From the NCBI RefSeq assembly GCF_000003855.2, contig NW_003101681.1:1016786-1080785 (forward strand): 64,000 nt of DNA, read 5' to 3'. This document shows, piece after piece, positions 10,441 through 21,640 of the stretch. The stretch's first letter is position 1. Each line of letters starts with the position of its first letter. Made by a program: the position numbers and the translations under genes. Origin of the DNA: Blastomyces gilchristii SLH14081 (Eukaryota; Ascomycota; Eurotiomycetes; Onygenales; Ajellomycetaceae). The notes under the pieces were generated by a model. The model did no database searches. It was not told the origin of the DNA and was given only the letters and a program-made list of their open reading frames with translations.

Positions 10441-12244
10441 TGTTATTTATAAATTCTAGTTTATAAGATAATGAGTTTCTACTGAGATGAACAGTCTGTG
10501 ATGTATATAAGAAAAGAAGAAATCATATTCTCATTAAAGCTAAAAAATAAGAAAATAAACAGGACTGCAAACACAATTTAGAGATTAATAAAGAAAAAAT
10601 AAAGAAAACTCACACTTATACTCTTAACACTCTCAACATCTGTGACACTTAATTCTCTTATAACTATCAATTTCTCTCTTCAAAGAAGCAGAAAGTATCA
10701 TGCCTGTGATACAGACAATTATTACATTTAACATGAAGACTGTTAGAAATGCACAGACTTCAGAGAAGCTGAACACCAGAGTACATACAGTTGCAGCAGA
10801 GTCTTGAGAACTGGCTATCTGTATATGTGATCAGATACTTCTTATGAAGCTATATCTACTTCTCTAGTTATACTGAAGTATTCAGTCTGAAAACAATTAA
10901 GATACAGAGAGAGAGCTCATCTGTTCAGATTAACTTCTGTTATGAATTCATGACATTTACATTGTCTTGATTACCTGGATTTTATAAGTACTTAGAAATC
11001 TATCTCTCATTGATAATGAGATTATGAAAATGCACTGCAGTGTGAGAACCATTGATAGAGAATCTAAACATATTTATATATGCCTGGTTAGAGATTGTGC
11101 AGGCAGAGAAGAAGTGATCATAGGCTCACAGAGCTGTAGAAGACACTGGCATCACTGAGAGCTTTGCAAGAACTGTCAGCTAGAATCTATAAGAAATTAC
11201 TTATGAGAAGACTTACAGCAAAGAGAGAAACTATACTACTTAAAGTCAGAGACTGATCTGAGAGAGGCATGAGATTGACTACTGGCCTGAAGATCAGATG
11301 CAGTGACAGGACTGAGAGAGATAAAGATATAATTATAAGTGACAGTGTCCCTGCTTCATCAGCCAGTAAAAAGTAATCAGAGAAGTTACAGAAATACTTA
11401 TAAGAAGCTCAGCAGTGATCAGACATTGTTTATAAAGATATTGAAATTGAAAAATTTTTTATTCTTGAGAAGTTCTTGAATCAATATTCAGATATTGTTA
11501 GAAACACTCTCTCTCTGTTATCTGAGTGAAAATACTTTATGAATGAATGAGAATACTTACAGTTTATAAGAATGAAAGCTGTTACAGAAAAAGAGAAAAG
11601 AAGATAAGATTTTATAAACAGATCTGAGATATTTATACTACTCTAGAGAGATTTGTTTGCACTGTGAGTGATTTCACAGAACAGTCAGATTACTCTAGTA
11701 AATAAGAGTGATTATGAATCACAGACCTGAATCTTTCTATATGACTATAAAGAGTGATTGCAGACTGCAGATATCTTGATTCTACAATTCTACAGAGTTA
11801 ATGAAAGAATGAAAAATTCCTCACAATTCTACAGTATTAAAGAACAATGATTTATAAGAATAAGTGAAAGATTAACTCACAAATGCTTCTCTTTGATAAG
11901 AATGATCTCACAGAGAGTGATTCATCTGTGAGATGAATCTGTGTGATAATCACACAAGAATCTTGTGAAAATAGTTAAGAGTTAATCAGAACTCTTCTGT
12001 ATGAAAGATGTAAGATAAATCTGTGTAGTAGTTAGAGAAGAATCTGTAGACTATAAAGAATCTTATGAAATAAGAAACTGAGTGACAGACTCTTTTCTCC
12101 TTATAATAATAAGGAATTTTTCCTCACTGAGATTTTTTTATAAATATGAAGGATTTTTAGTGAGTATCACTGCAGTGCTGAGCTGACTCTATGAAGTCAC
12201 TCAGTGAAAGACTTTGTGAATAAAGTCTTAGAGAGAAAGAAGTA
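10441..12244. other. Z1 region between pol and the 3' LTR
   Basis: About 1.8 kb with no sense reading frame. It holds the antisense frame at 10633-10833 and, at 11919-11939, a perfect 9-bp inverted repeat with a 3-nt loop (GATTCATCT / AGATGAATC), also present in Z2 at about 26509-26528. Z2 has the same region at 26204-28000. Its length is unusual for a chromovirus, where the LTR normally follows pol closely. Confidence 0.6.
10633..10833 (-). pseudogene. Z1 antisense reading frame, small hydrophobic protein
   Basis: An open frame on the strand opposite to pol, without an obvious ATG. It includes SSQDSAATVCTLVFSFSEV and VCAFLTVFM and ends in IKCHRC. Z2 carries the same frame at 27630-27815 plus strand with most residues identical. 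The middle is hydrophobic enough for one membrane segment. I do not recognise the protein. Conservation in two copies is partly shared descent, so coding status is uncertain. Confidence 0.4.
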
Positions 12245-12502
12245 TGTAAGAAATTCTGCTTCTTGCAGATTCTTTATCTCTATTTCTATCTCTTATATAA
12301 TCAATAGAGCTAGTGGCCCTTGGCTACATATAACTATATAGACTGAAGTTTGTGAATACTATTCATAACTCAGCTTGAATGCTATTATATATTTAATCTC
12401 TACATTTTATCTTTCTACTGTGAATACTTCTAGTAGTTAACAGTACATATCACGCCAAGCTGCAAACACCTGAATAATCGCCTGCGAGCACCTATTCTTA
12501 CA
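12245..12502 (+). repeat. Z1 3' LTR
   Basis: 258 bp, TGTAAG...CTTACA. It is the partner of 5242-5501. The part near 12455-12495 retains CpGs (cacgcc, atcgcctgcg) that are mutated in the 5' LTR. Confidence 0.93.
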
Positions 12503-13040
12503 ATGCATGTGCAAAAGCTAATAAGTTACTTCTGAATTAAGCAATTCAATCAAAAAGAATACAAGACTTACTAATTAAGAAATTAAGTCTCAAGATGAGA
12601 ATGTGAGTTCTTATATATAATAAGAGTTCTGAGAAGTTTCAATCTAGATGATTTAGACTCTATAAAATACTCAAATCACATTCTCTGAGAATATATAGAT
12701 TGAAAGAATCAGAGGAACAGATCTTATACAACTTAATAAATGATTTATATCTTATGAAGATAAAGATATAAGATCTGAGTGAATTATAGTTATCTGCAGC
12801 ACTATTATCAGTGTTGAAAAAGAAGAGACTTATAATTGAAAAGTCTTACAAAGTAAGAGAAATCATAGATACTTATAAATCAGATAATCTCACTTATTCT
12901 GATCTTTTCACAATTATAAGAAAAGAATGAGAAGTAATAAAGAAATCAGACAAATATCACACTCTAATAAGTGATAAGACTGTAGCTGATTGTATAATAA
13001 CACACTACAGACAGTGAATGTAACACAGTAAAGAGCAGTC
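12503..13040 (+). pseudogene. pol: X1 pol C-terminal tail, broken
   Basis: In the pol sense frame the translation reads CAKANKLLLN then, past stops, FRLYKILKSHSL and LYNLINDLYL, which match the GPY/F-like tail of Ty3 integrases after decay. It ends near 13030 at SDKTVADCIIT. The same sequence follows the integrase in X2 (33236-33730) and X3 (51810-51290 minus). I infer the end of pol here. Confidence 0.6.
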
Positions 13041-13600
13041 TCAAAGCAGTAGACTTACACATGAATCAGATTACAGAAGAAAAAGAAATTCAGAGTTAAA
13101 TTTAACTGTTTACATCAGTTTAATTGTGAAGACAACAGAGAATAAATCATCTGAAACATCTGTGAACATGTGAGATTAAGTCATCTCAATCTCTGAGAAC
13201 ACTCAGAGATCAGGTGAGATTAGTTTCAATGAGCTGTTTACTGTAGTAATCTGAGTGAGTGAAGAGAGACAGTATAATACGCGAGCCAGAATCACAAGAT
13301 GAAAGCTGCTGAACCTAGTCACTGAATGCTGTATTATATAGAGATTGTGTAGGAGTAGTGACTAGCAGATAAAGAAAAAGTGTAAGAAAAGAAAAGAAGA
13401 TAACTTAAGAGATAATGAATTGATTATCAACTGTAAGAGTCAGCTGTAAAAGATAAATGTTATTATACAACTCATTCATTTTCATACATCACATATTTGA
13501 TCTATTTTCAACATCATGCCACCTGAAAAGAAAAATGTCAAAAACAAAGAAAATCTCAAAACTCGAGATCTGTAAGAGATTCAAGAGCTGTAAGTCACTC

Positions 13601-13879
13601 TTATAATAATGCTGTGCATGTCTCTGATTTCTCTACTGCTCTGTGTATGACATTAATATCATTTATTTCAAGATTGACTGGAATGCCAATATAGAAATGT
13701 GTATGTATATGCATAGAAAAATTGAAGAAGAGTATAAAATCTGCAGAATCAGAAGTCAGAGCAGAAGAGACAGAGATAGAAGAAACAGAAGAGAAAGAGA
13801 GCATAGAACTGAATAAATAATGATGAGAGCTACTCAGAGCTGAACACTTACAATCTGATATGCATATAACCTTTCTCAC
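13601..13879 (-). pseudogene. X1 antisense frame c
   Basis: The third antisense frame of the X cassette (92 codons open here; 123 in X2 at 34318-34689, 122 in X3 at 50370-50738). It ends in a shared block NVIHRAVEKSETC and starts downstream of a SEI(I/M)LIEDDN block in the better copies. Ser-rich stretch in the middle. Unknown protein. Confidence 0.5.
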
Positions 13880-13993
13880 AGAGAAGAGAGAGAAAGTACT
13901 GAAAGAAGCTTAAGAGCAGAAGAGAATAGTCTCAGTGATATTATCATCTTCAATTAAAATAGTCTCTGACACTGAAGTAACTAAAAACTATTA

Positions 13994-14266
13994 TTAGTAT
14001 ACAAAACTGTAAAAACAGAGATAATAATTACTGAATAAACACTTGCTTATCTTAGAGTTATACACATAATTACAACACACACAAGGCTTCTCAGAAAGAG
14101 AGAGAGGAACACAGAGAAATACAGAATGCAGAATACAGTATATAAACAGCTTATTTTCATAATAACATCTCAGACAAGGTGTACAAGCCTCATACCTGTG
14201 AATGTAAAAGAGTATGATATTCACATTTCTATTTCTGAAAACACAGATATCTTTCACCTGTATCAC
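13994..14266 (-). pseudogene. X1 antisense frame b, Cys-rich
   Basis: 90 codons, same length as in X3 (50076-50348). Conserved blocks are VFRNRN, ACTPCLRCYYENKLF and PCVCCNYVYNSKISKC. The spacing of Cys pairs suggests a small metal-binding fold, but it fits no zinc-finger family I can name. In this copy the candidate splice donor downstream reads GCAAGT where X2 and X3 read GTGAGT. Confidence 0.5.
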
Positions 14267-14594
14267 ACAGTTAAATAACAGACATCAGAGAATAGACTGA
14301 TACAGATCTATCATTTCAAAGAAATTCATTAGAGCAGATATATCTACAATATTAAATTTAACAGTTATGAAAAGTTTCTTAATATCTGTGAATATTATAA
14401 CTTTATATATAATAAAACTTATAATGATTTTTTCTAAGAACAGAAAAATCAGTGTCAGAAAGAAAAGATAAAAAAGAAAAAGACTTATAATCTCAACACT
14501 GTTAAAGAGAGAGATAATTCTTTGATATAAATGAATAATTATCTCATCATGAATATTTAAAATAAATATAATAATTGATATCTGTGACTGAGCT

Positions 14595-15053
14595 TTAGAT
14601 AGTTATATTGTACACAGTCTTTATACAATAAATTATTTTAGAGATTGACAAGAAGAATGAGAGTATATATACTGAAAAACATGATTCATTAAGTCTATGC
14701 AACATCTTCTTGAAATAGAAAGAGCTGATAATGAAAGCAGAGATGATAAAAGCAGAGAGAGCAGAAGTAGCAGAAGTAAGAATCACAGAAACAGAGGTAG
14801 TGAAAGCGGGAGAATCAGATGCAGAAACAGATATAAAAGATTGAGAGAGAGCAGCAGAGAAAGAAACAGAGAGAATAGAGAGAGATATAAAAGACTCAGT
14901 CATATATAATATAGACAATTTCTTCATTATCACATCTCTTAAGTTCTCAATCAATAATTTAACATTAAGGTCATGATTATCAGTGAATATAGATCTGTTA
15001 ATGTATGAAGATTTTATATGAATTAAAATAAATATATTAGTATCTGTGTTCAT
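14595..15053 (-). pseudogene. X1 antisense frame a, Ser/Thr-rich with a hydrophobic end
   Basis: 152 codons from ATG 15053. N-terminus MNTDTNIFILIHIKSS, then LLIENLRDVIMKKL, a Ser/Ala/Thr-rich middle, and a hydrophobic C-terminus ending IKTVYNITI that could be a membrane segment. X2 (35307-35717) and X3 (49298-49747) share the start, the middle and the exact end. The Arg-rich frame on the opposite strand (14697-14909) is only its shadow. Confidence 0.5.
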
Positions 15054-15589
15054 GTAAAATGATCAGAAAACATGATCAGAAAACACAATCAGATACCTGC
15101 TGAGAACAGAAGGTTAAGAGTGTATAAGAAGATGAAGAAGATGTATCATTCATAATAATATATTCTGATGATTATTAGAAGAAAACAAGTTCTGATCATA
15201 TTTCATAATGTGTTACACTTACTGCTAATAAACTGCTCAGTATAAGTACTACAATGACACTTGTTATAAGAACAGAAGATCATCATCAGAAACATGTATA
15301 ATATAATAAATAAACAGATAGAAGATATGAGACAGAAGAAGAGACAGAAATCTTGAATAAGATAGTAGTATTCAATAATAATAATGATGAAGAAGATAAT
15401 TGAAGAATGAAAAAAGTTAGTAAATAAGTAATATAATATAGTGAAAGATTCTTTATAAGAGTGTAAGAAGAATACTAGTCAGATCAGAAATAGACTGTAT
15501 AATTGTGAATACTAGTGACATGCTAATCTGCATGAAGCTAGAGCTTATATCATAATCACATGAGTGTGACTGAATCTGGTGAGGAAGAA

Positions 15590-15756
15590 TGTGATTCAGA
15601 AGAATATACAATCACTGAATAATAACACAGCTGCTTTCAAACATGCTTACAAATGTAAAGGGGCTATAGCGGCCACTAATTAATTTAGTATAATGTATAT
15701 AAGAAGCCGGCGTACGCCTGTAATCGTACGCTGGCTCAAGTAATCATTGAATCACA
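15590..15756 (+). repeat. X1 3' LTR
   Basis: 167 bp, TGTGATTC...GAATCACA, ends inverted for 8 bp. It contains a near-perfect hairpin at 15706-15735: GCCGGCGTACG, 8-nt loop, CGTACGCTGGC. The left half is decayed while the hairpin keeps all its CpGs. A purine-rich stretch (ggtgaggaagaa) precedes it and may be the polypurine tract. Confidence 0.92.
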
Positions 15757-15861
15757 CATTTGCATTGCAGAATGAGCATTCTGTTGAATCAAATCTATTA
15801 TCAAATCTTTGTATATAAGATTTGAAATAATCATATTCTAGTTTCAGCTGAATTATAGATG
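15757..15861 (-). mobile_element. Slice of LINE B (end of ORF2) between X1 and X2
   Basis: 105 bp matching the ORF2 C-terminus of the LINE family (compare 45940-46040): reads QLKLEYDYFKSYIQRFD and CSFCNAN on the minus strand. It continues at 36477 on the far side of X2, because both junctions carry the 4-bp duplication gatg (15858-15861, 36477-36480). X1 and X2 therefore sit 105 bp apart in the same LINE. Confidence 0.9.
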
Positions 15862-16028
15862 TGTGGTTTGAAAGAATGTACAACCGCCAGATAATAACGC
15901 GGCCGCTTCCGAACATGCTTACGAATGTAAAGAGGTCATAGCAGCCACTAATTAATTTAGTATAACATATATAAGAAGTCAGCATACATCTGTAATCATA
16001 CACTGACTTAAGCAACCTTTGAATTATA
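15862..16028 (+). repeat. X2 5' LTR
   Basis: 167 bp. The left half keeps CpGs (cgcggccgcttccg) but the hairpin on the right has every CpG changed to CpA or TpG. The 3' LTR at 36310 shows the opposite pattern. The sequence just after the LTR, tctgatagcatg, does not start with TGG, so a standard tRNA primer site is not evident. Confidence 0.93.
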
Positions 16029-16435
16029 TCTGATAGCATGTTTAAAAATTAGTGAGAAGTGCAGACTTCTTCAGAGCATGATAATTCTATCTACAAAGCA
16101 ATTTATAGTTATCATGTCAGAGTGATTCTAAAACATCTTAAAAGATAGTGTATGAAGAAGCAGTGAGTGAAAGAGTATTCAATTGATACTGCTTTACTTA
16201 TTAGGAAAAAACTTCACACTCAGATAAATGTCATGTATATAAATGAATGAGATGTGAGAAAGAAAATACAAGCAGTGAATTAGATTCAAAGAAGAGTACT
16301 CTCTACTCAGAAGAATAAAAGAAGAGTAATTATCACTGAAGTTATATAATGATAACAGAAATCAGAAATCAGAAATCATATAATGATATAATGATATAAT
16401 AATAGATATTATACAATTAATAAGAAATCACTGAA

Positions 16436-17811
16436 ATGAACATCTTCTCTAGTTAATATGAATAATACTCTTCTCTACTATCTGAACTGAAAGGTATACA
16501 GAACCTCTCAGAGAGTTTACTCAAAACAGTAAGAAAAGTAACTGAGATTACTGAACTAAAGTCAAAGCTCTGTACATGTACAAGAATTCTAAATAAGATT
16601 GAGATCTTGTATACACAGTAACAGGCTAAGACAGAAGTTAAGTAACAATTGATATTCATGATAGATTAAGTATTCACTATGAAGAGCTTCACTGATACAA
16701 TTATCATCATTAATAAGAATAGAGAAAACCTGATTATAGACCTGTAGTAAGAGATTGAATAATTATACAGATAGACAACTACACTGAATCTGAAGATCTT
16801 ATCATGATTATTCACAATCTCTTCAGAAGTGTATACATCATCTGAGACTGCTGCATATGATGAGAATTCAAGTATAGAATATATCAAGTCAGACAATCTA
16901 CTGAAGTTATTAAGCTTTAATAGCAACTGAAAAAATAATGCTGCAATCAGCTGACTAAGTCAAATACAATTATATTATTAAATTAAGTATGAACTGACAG
17001 ACAGACAGTTAACAGAATTTTAATAAGTCTTAAGATCTGCTATATTTCTACACAGAAAAACAAAGTTATTATAAATAACTGATAAAAAGATGAATCTCAC
17101 AGACTCAGAGCAATATTCATTCTTATAAATATAAAATGAGTTTTTCAAATGAATCTTATATAACTTTGAGAAAGTGAATATATAAGATAAGTATTATGAA
17201 TACTTCACTAAGTATAGATAAGTGAGTAATCTTATATTATACTTTACACACTTCAGCTTATACTATCTTATATTGAATAAAGAGCTTTTAACATCTTTTT
17301 ATTTATAGATCTTCATTCATGATCTTATATCTGAGTTGAGAGTGAAATGGAAATGCTTAATCTTACAATCAGATACAGTAAAAGAAGTATATAATATTCT
17401 TATTATGCAGAAATAAGTAAGTCAATTGTAACAGAAAATACTGTAATTGAGTATTTCTTAGTAAAGAATGAGTAATCAGACTTCTATAACATAAGTCACA
17501 CACTTGAATACAATGAATCTAGATTTGAATACTATTATTAAAGTGCTGAATTCTCTGAAAAAGAGATTCTCTGAGTGAAAATCTTGATATTATAAGTATT
17601 GAGCTTACTTCAACTGCAGATATCAAAATCATAATACAAAGAATTACACACAGTATATACAGTTAAGAGAAGTAAGAGAGTTAAAAAACTAGCAGAATCA
17701 GTGAGCTCAGAGACACTTGCTGATATTCTATAAAAGGTCTTCAAAGTGAAAGAGATGCTTATATTAGATAATTCTTTGAATTCTGTGAATACTAAGAGAA
17801 AGCAGACTCTT
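16436..17811 (+). pseudogene. gag: X2 gag, broken and interrupted by Y
   Basis: The start is set by X3, whose gag begins MNIFSNQYEQHSSLL at 56298 minus; here the same ATG at 16436 is followed by TAG and TAA codons. The first 60 residues look coiled-coil-like (Leu/Glu/Lys). The knuckle at about 17605-17650 reads A-Y-F-N-C-x4-H, with the first Cys now Tyr and the last Cys lost. Element Y entered about 160 bp later at ctctt (17807-17811); the gag sequence resumes at 23469. Confidence 0.75.
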
Positions 17812-18136
17812 TGTAAGAGGCCTACGCCGAATAGATCGGTATTATATTAATAGGTCTTATATAACAAAGAGAAAAATGTTAGAGAAGAAAAGAAAGAGAA
17901 AGTGTGAAAATCAGCAATTAAGATGAATATTTATACATGTATGTGATGGCATACACAGTGGAGCTTCAGAGCAGAAGAATCTATACATGTTCATAGTGGC
18001 TGAGAATCGGCGATTGAGAATGGCTGAGAATCGGAGTATACACATTCAAGAATGAAGTGAAAGAATCTATGAAGCGGAAGAATCTATGAAGTGTAACAGA
18101 ATAGTCTATAGAATTGATCGGGCACAGCCTGCCACA
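17812..18136 (-). repeat. Y 3' LTR
   Basis: 325 bp, TGTGGC...CTTACA on the minus strand. It pairs with 23139-23463 and differs mostly by C/T and G/A changes distributed in patches. The polypurine tract adjoins it at 18137-18151. Confidence 0.94.
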
Positions 18137-18199
18137 TTAGCCCCCTCTTTTCAGAAGCAGTTCTCATCAGTTAAGAGTCTCTGATTCAGATAATGTGAA

Positions 18200-19620
18200 A
18201 CTCAGAGTCTAGGTTGAGTGATCATCCCTGACTCATTTCACAAGATATTGTCAGCTGCGGCCGCGGGGTCTCTCATTGAGAATATTCTCAATCTCTCACT
18301 CAAGCTCATTATCTTCTTCTATAATGCCTGGCAGCTGCCAGTTGAAAGTCAGTTGAGAAGGGAACAGATTGATGACAGTGTGACAGAGCAAGCTTGTATG
18401 AAAGATATCATGAATTTCTGATGATGTGTCAAGACAGTAATTATGACTGTCTAGAACTTCTATCACTTTATATTTGATATGGCAGTAATTCAGTGTATGA
18501 GATGAGTGTGTGATTTGTATATTCTTAAGATTCAATTATATCAAGTCTTCTATCTTATATTATTTAGTGGGATCTCAGTGAACATTGATTTGATTCTCTT
18601 AATCTTGTTTCACAGTTGTCATGAAGACCTCTGCTCAGTCACAGACATCTCAGAGCTTCATTATTATATTATCAGTGATCTGAATCAGACTGCAAGAGTT
18701 AAGTATGAACTGTGTAATCTCTAGAAAAGTCAACACCTTCATGTGATAACTGTGTGTAAGAAAGAATGAGCTTATATCTGTTGAAACAGCATCTCATTCA
18801 TTGATAGTAATCTCTGTGTGTAGAAGCAGATCATGTCAATCATCTTATAAGTGATTGCAGAACTTATGAAGATAATTCTTTATAGTCTGAATTGTTCATT
18901 CTGATATATTATCAGTCTCAGAGTGATAGACAGTTGACAGACAGTATATAATCTTAAGAATCTGACAGATTCTTGTTCAGAGAGCACTCATGAATTGATG
19001 ACTCTGATCTGATACTATAGATCTCAGTAACTCATGCATCTGATAGAACAGACTCTGTAAGAAGACTTTAATAACTTATTCAGCATTTATCTTATTATAA
19101 GATTTCAATATTACACTCTTACTTAGTCAGTTAATAATGATCAGAATGTTTCTACAACTCTTACTCTTAGATAGATTAATAGTGAAGTCAATTACTACAT
19201 CTTATCAGATTCTATCAGAGATATTAAGTGATTTTAGTAGATCTTTTCTACAATTCTTTTATGAGATAACAGAAGAACAGCAGTTACAGTTTCAGACAAA
19301 GTATCTGATACTGTTTAATATCTCAGGTTAATAGAACTCTCAAGAGATCATTCTATACAGTTGTTCACAGTCTGAATAATCAGTTATATATAAATCATGC
19401 ATCTCTTGCATTATCCAGGCGTGTAAGAGTTCAAAGTGAGAGACTCAGCATTTTTTGTGAAATTGTAGAGTGTTATTATCATCAATTGAACATTCTGAGA
19501 TGTCAGTTCTTATATGTAGTTCTGAGAGGAATTGAGGTGCTTCTTGATATACTGCTTTAATGAGTGCTTGAAGAAGTTCATCAGTTTGAGCTGTTACATG
19601 CTATAATTCATCTAGTGTAG
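18200..19620 (-). pseudogene. pol: Y pol part 2: integrase and chromodomain, broken
   Basis: The HHCC zinc-binding part lies near 19300-19450 (FHKKC, LLHAWIMQEMHD, FVWNCNCC in a decayed frame). The DDE core follows at about 18840-19250 with many stops. An open frame at 18535-18296 covers the region before the chromodomain (YKVIEVLDSHNYCL, IHDIFHTSLL, PGIIEEDNELE). The chromodomain comes next at about 18310-18200: EIENILNERPRGRS, then QYLVK and DDHST. A CpG-rich bit (gcggccgcgggg) survives at 18256-18268. Confidence 0.85.
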
Positions 19621-19640
19621 CTTCAGAAGAAGTTGAGATA

Positions 19641-19669
19641 TCAGTGTCAGTGTCAGTGTCAGTGTCAGT
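19641..19669. repeat. Hexanucleotide repeat (tcagtg)n
   Basis: Almost five copies of tcagtg inside Y between RNase H and integrase; on the minus strand they would encode a Thr-Asp or similar dipeptide run. Confidence 0.9.
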
Positions 19670-19859
19670 TCAGAGAGAAAGTGTTCTAATCAGAGAAGTG
19701 TGTATAGTATCATGAGTTGTTTCATCTTGATCAACTAATATCTTCAGATCTAGAAGCTGATGTTCTTAGTTCATTCAATAGGTGTCTGCTATATTGAAAG
19801 ACATATCTTACTCTCATTAGAAGAGAGTATCTATTATCAAGTTCTGACTGCTGAAACAG

Positions 19860-21060
19860 TAGTGTATTATAAAATAAAAGCAGCTTAAGAACTCAGATCA
19901 TCACATCTGTCATTCAGTGAGTTTATAGATAGTTATAAAGTATTTAAGATTTTTATAATCTGTGATTATCTCAAATTCAGAGATACTTCAGAGTTCAGAG
20001 TCTCATTCTTTCAAACAGTGTATAATTGTGAGAAGTTTCTTATTATAGATTTCATAATTGCATTCAGCAGAACTCAGTTTCTTAGATATAAAGATATATA
20101 ATTGTAAAATATCTTCATCATTATATTATAATATCACTTCTTCTATTACATAGTCAGAGAAATCAGCTTCAATAACTATCTTATGATCAGAATTAAATGT
20201 TATCGGCAGAGAGATATTAATGAACATCTTCTTTATCTGTATAAATACAGCTTCAGTGTTCACTGATTATTAAAATACTGAGTCTTTCTTAGTGAGTTCT
20301 GTAAGTAATCTTATAATATCTGAGAAGTTTTATATAAATCACTAATAGAAGTTAGCAAATCTGATGAAGCTTCATATATCTTTCACAGTGTGTGAGATCT
20401 CTCATTCAAGAATAGCAGAGATCTTCTTAGAATTCATTCAGATTTTCTTATCAGCTTCTATGATGAAATCTAAGTATTTAGTACTCTTGACTTTAAAATC
20501 ACACTTGTCAATATCAATTGATAGTTATGCTTCTTATAGTCATTATAATACTCTTTGCACATGCTCTTGATATTCCTTTCTAAATTTATCAATGAAGATG
20601 AGAATGTCATCTAGATAAGTAGATACAAATTCATCAAGAAAGTCTTGAAGTGCTCAGTTGATATACTTCTGAAATGTACTGAGAGCATTGATCAGTTCAA
20701 AGAATGTGACTATTCATTCAAAGAGATTATAACATGTTCAGAATACTGTAAGTCATTCATCTTCTTCAGTGATACAAATCTTATGAAACACAGTGATGAC
20801 ATCTAGCTTTATAAATCATTGAGCTCATCTGATTCATGCTAGGGTTTCATTGATGAGAGATAAGAGTTATCAATCTTTCTTTGTCAATCTGTTCAGATCT
20901 CAGTAGTTCACACAGAATCAGAGTTCTTCATCTGGCTTCTTTATAAAGAGAATAGAAGCTGCAGTGAAAGAGTTACTAATATATATAAATCTCTTATTCA
21001 ACAGATCATTGAGTGTCTTTCAAAGAAGAAGAAGTTCATCTCAAGACATATTATAAAGAG
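19860..21060 (-). pseudogene. pol: Y pol part 1: reverse transcriptase and RNase H, broken
   Basis: RT is readable on the minus strand: FFELINALSTFQKYIN (FGLTNAPATFQ block) near 20700-20650, then TYLDDILIF with both catalytic aspartates kept at about 20606-20617, and IDIDKCDFKVKSTKYLDFIIEA after it. RNase H follows at about 20200-19870: [38 protein letters not shown] and EFEIITDYKNLKYF. Stops interrupt it, but this copy is better preserved at the active site than X2, X3, Z1 or Z2. Confidence 0.88.
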
Positions 21061-21289
21061 GGTCTCATAGTGACTCAGAGTTCTTATCATTCTTCTTTTC
21101 TAACTTGATACTGTGATCCACTCCTTAGCCTTGTAAAGAAGGTATATTCATAATATTGTCTTATTAAAAGACATCTAGATATTCATGATATTATTGAGAG
21201 AGTTTTGTGTGAGAATCTGTTATTGTAGTACAGGATAACCTTTCTAGAGCTTTCTTAATATCAGTCAGACTGGCAGAATAGATTGATAC

Positions 21290-21640
21290 ATGATTCTGCT
21301 GTCAGTAACTTTGTCAGCGACTCTGTCAGCGGTTTTGATGACTTCTTTTTCGGAGCATTTCGTAAGCGTTGGCAGAGATCTGTGTCAGGTTCATAGTCTT
21401 GTGAATATCATCTTCATATGCGTAGGCATCTTCACGTTGATGTCCTTCCACATCTATGGTCAACTTCACCATGTAACGGGTACAAATGTCTTTTGAACCA
21501 TCAAATCCTGCGAGGAGTCAGAGTTTTGATAAGGGGATACACTGGAGGTTATGACATCTTACAACTGAAGATTTTATCATTGCATAGTAGCATAGACCGC
21601 TGTCTATCATGACTTTCATATTATACATGTTATCAATCAC
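21290..21640 (-). pseudogene. pol: Y protease, truncated; unusually unmutated patch
   Basis: The minus-strand frame reads KVMIDSG (active site, 21614-21594), LAGFDGSKD and KLTIDVEGHQRE, as in chromovirus proteases. It then jumps to ISANAYEMLRKRSHQ, which normally lies after the LG-PW block, so part of the protease seems deleted. About 310 bp here keep more than ten CpGs, unlike everything around it. Confidence 0.75.

Larger units (their letters stand above)
5242..12502 (+). mobile_element. Element Z1, Ty3/gypsy chromovirus with both LTRs
   Basis: A 7.26-kb LTR retrotransposon: 5' LTR 5242-5501, gag with a CCHC knuckle, protease, RT, RNase H, integrase, chromodomain, then about 1.75 kb before the 3' LTR 12245-12502. 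The order PR-RT-RH-IN and the C-terminal chromodomain define a chromovirus. The flanks differ (tgaag on the left, atgca on the right), so there is no target duplication; the right flank is element X1 near its integrase end while the left is unrelated. This suggests recombination or deletion after insertion. Every coding domain carries many TGA/TAA/TAG codons. Confidence 0.92.
12503..15756 (+). mobile_element. Element X1, 3' part of a Ty3/gypsy element
   Basis: The segment corresponds to the end of pol, the antisense frames and the 3' LTR of family X (compare X2 at 33230-36476 and X3 at 48575-51810, minus). Its 5' two thirds are missing: Z1 abuts it on the left. The 3' LTR (15590-15756) joins LINE B sequence at 15757. 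No target duplication can be scored. Confidence 0.88.

Noticed and set aside
14697..14909. Arg/Ser-rich protein resembling an SR splicing factor
   Set aside because: It is the exact reverse strand of the Ser-rich antisense frame a of element X1, and other copies do not keep it open.
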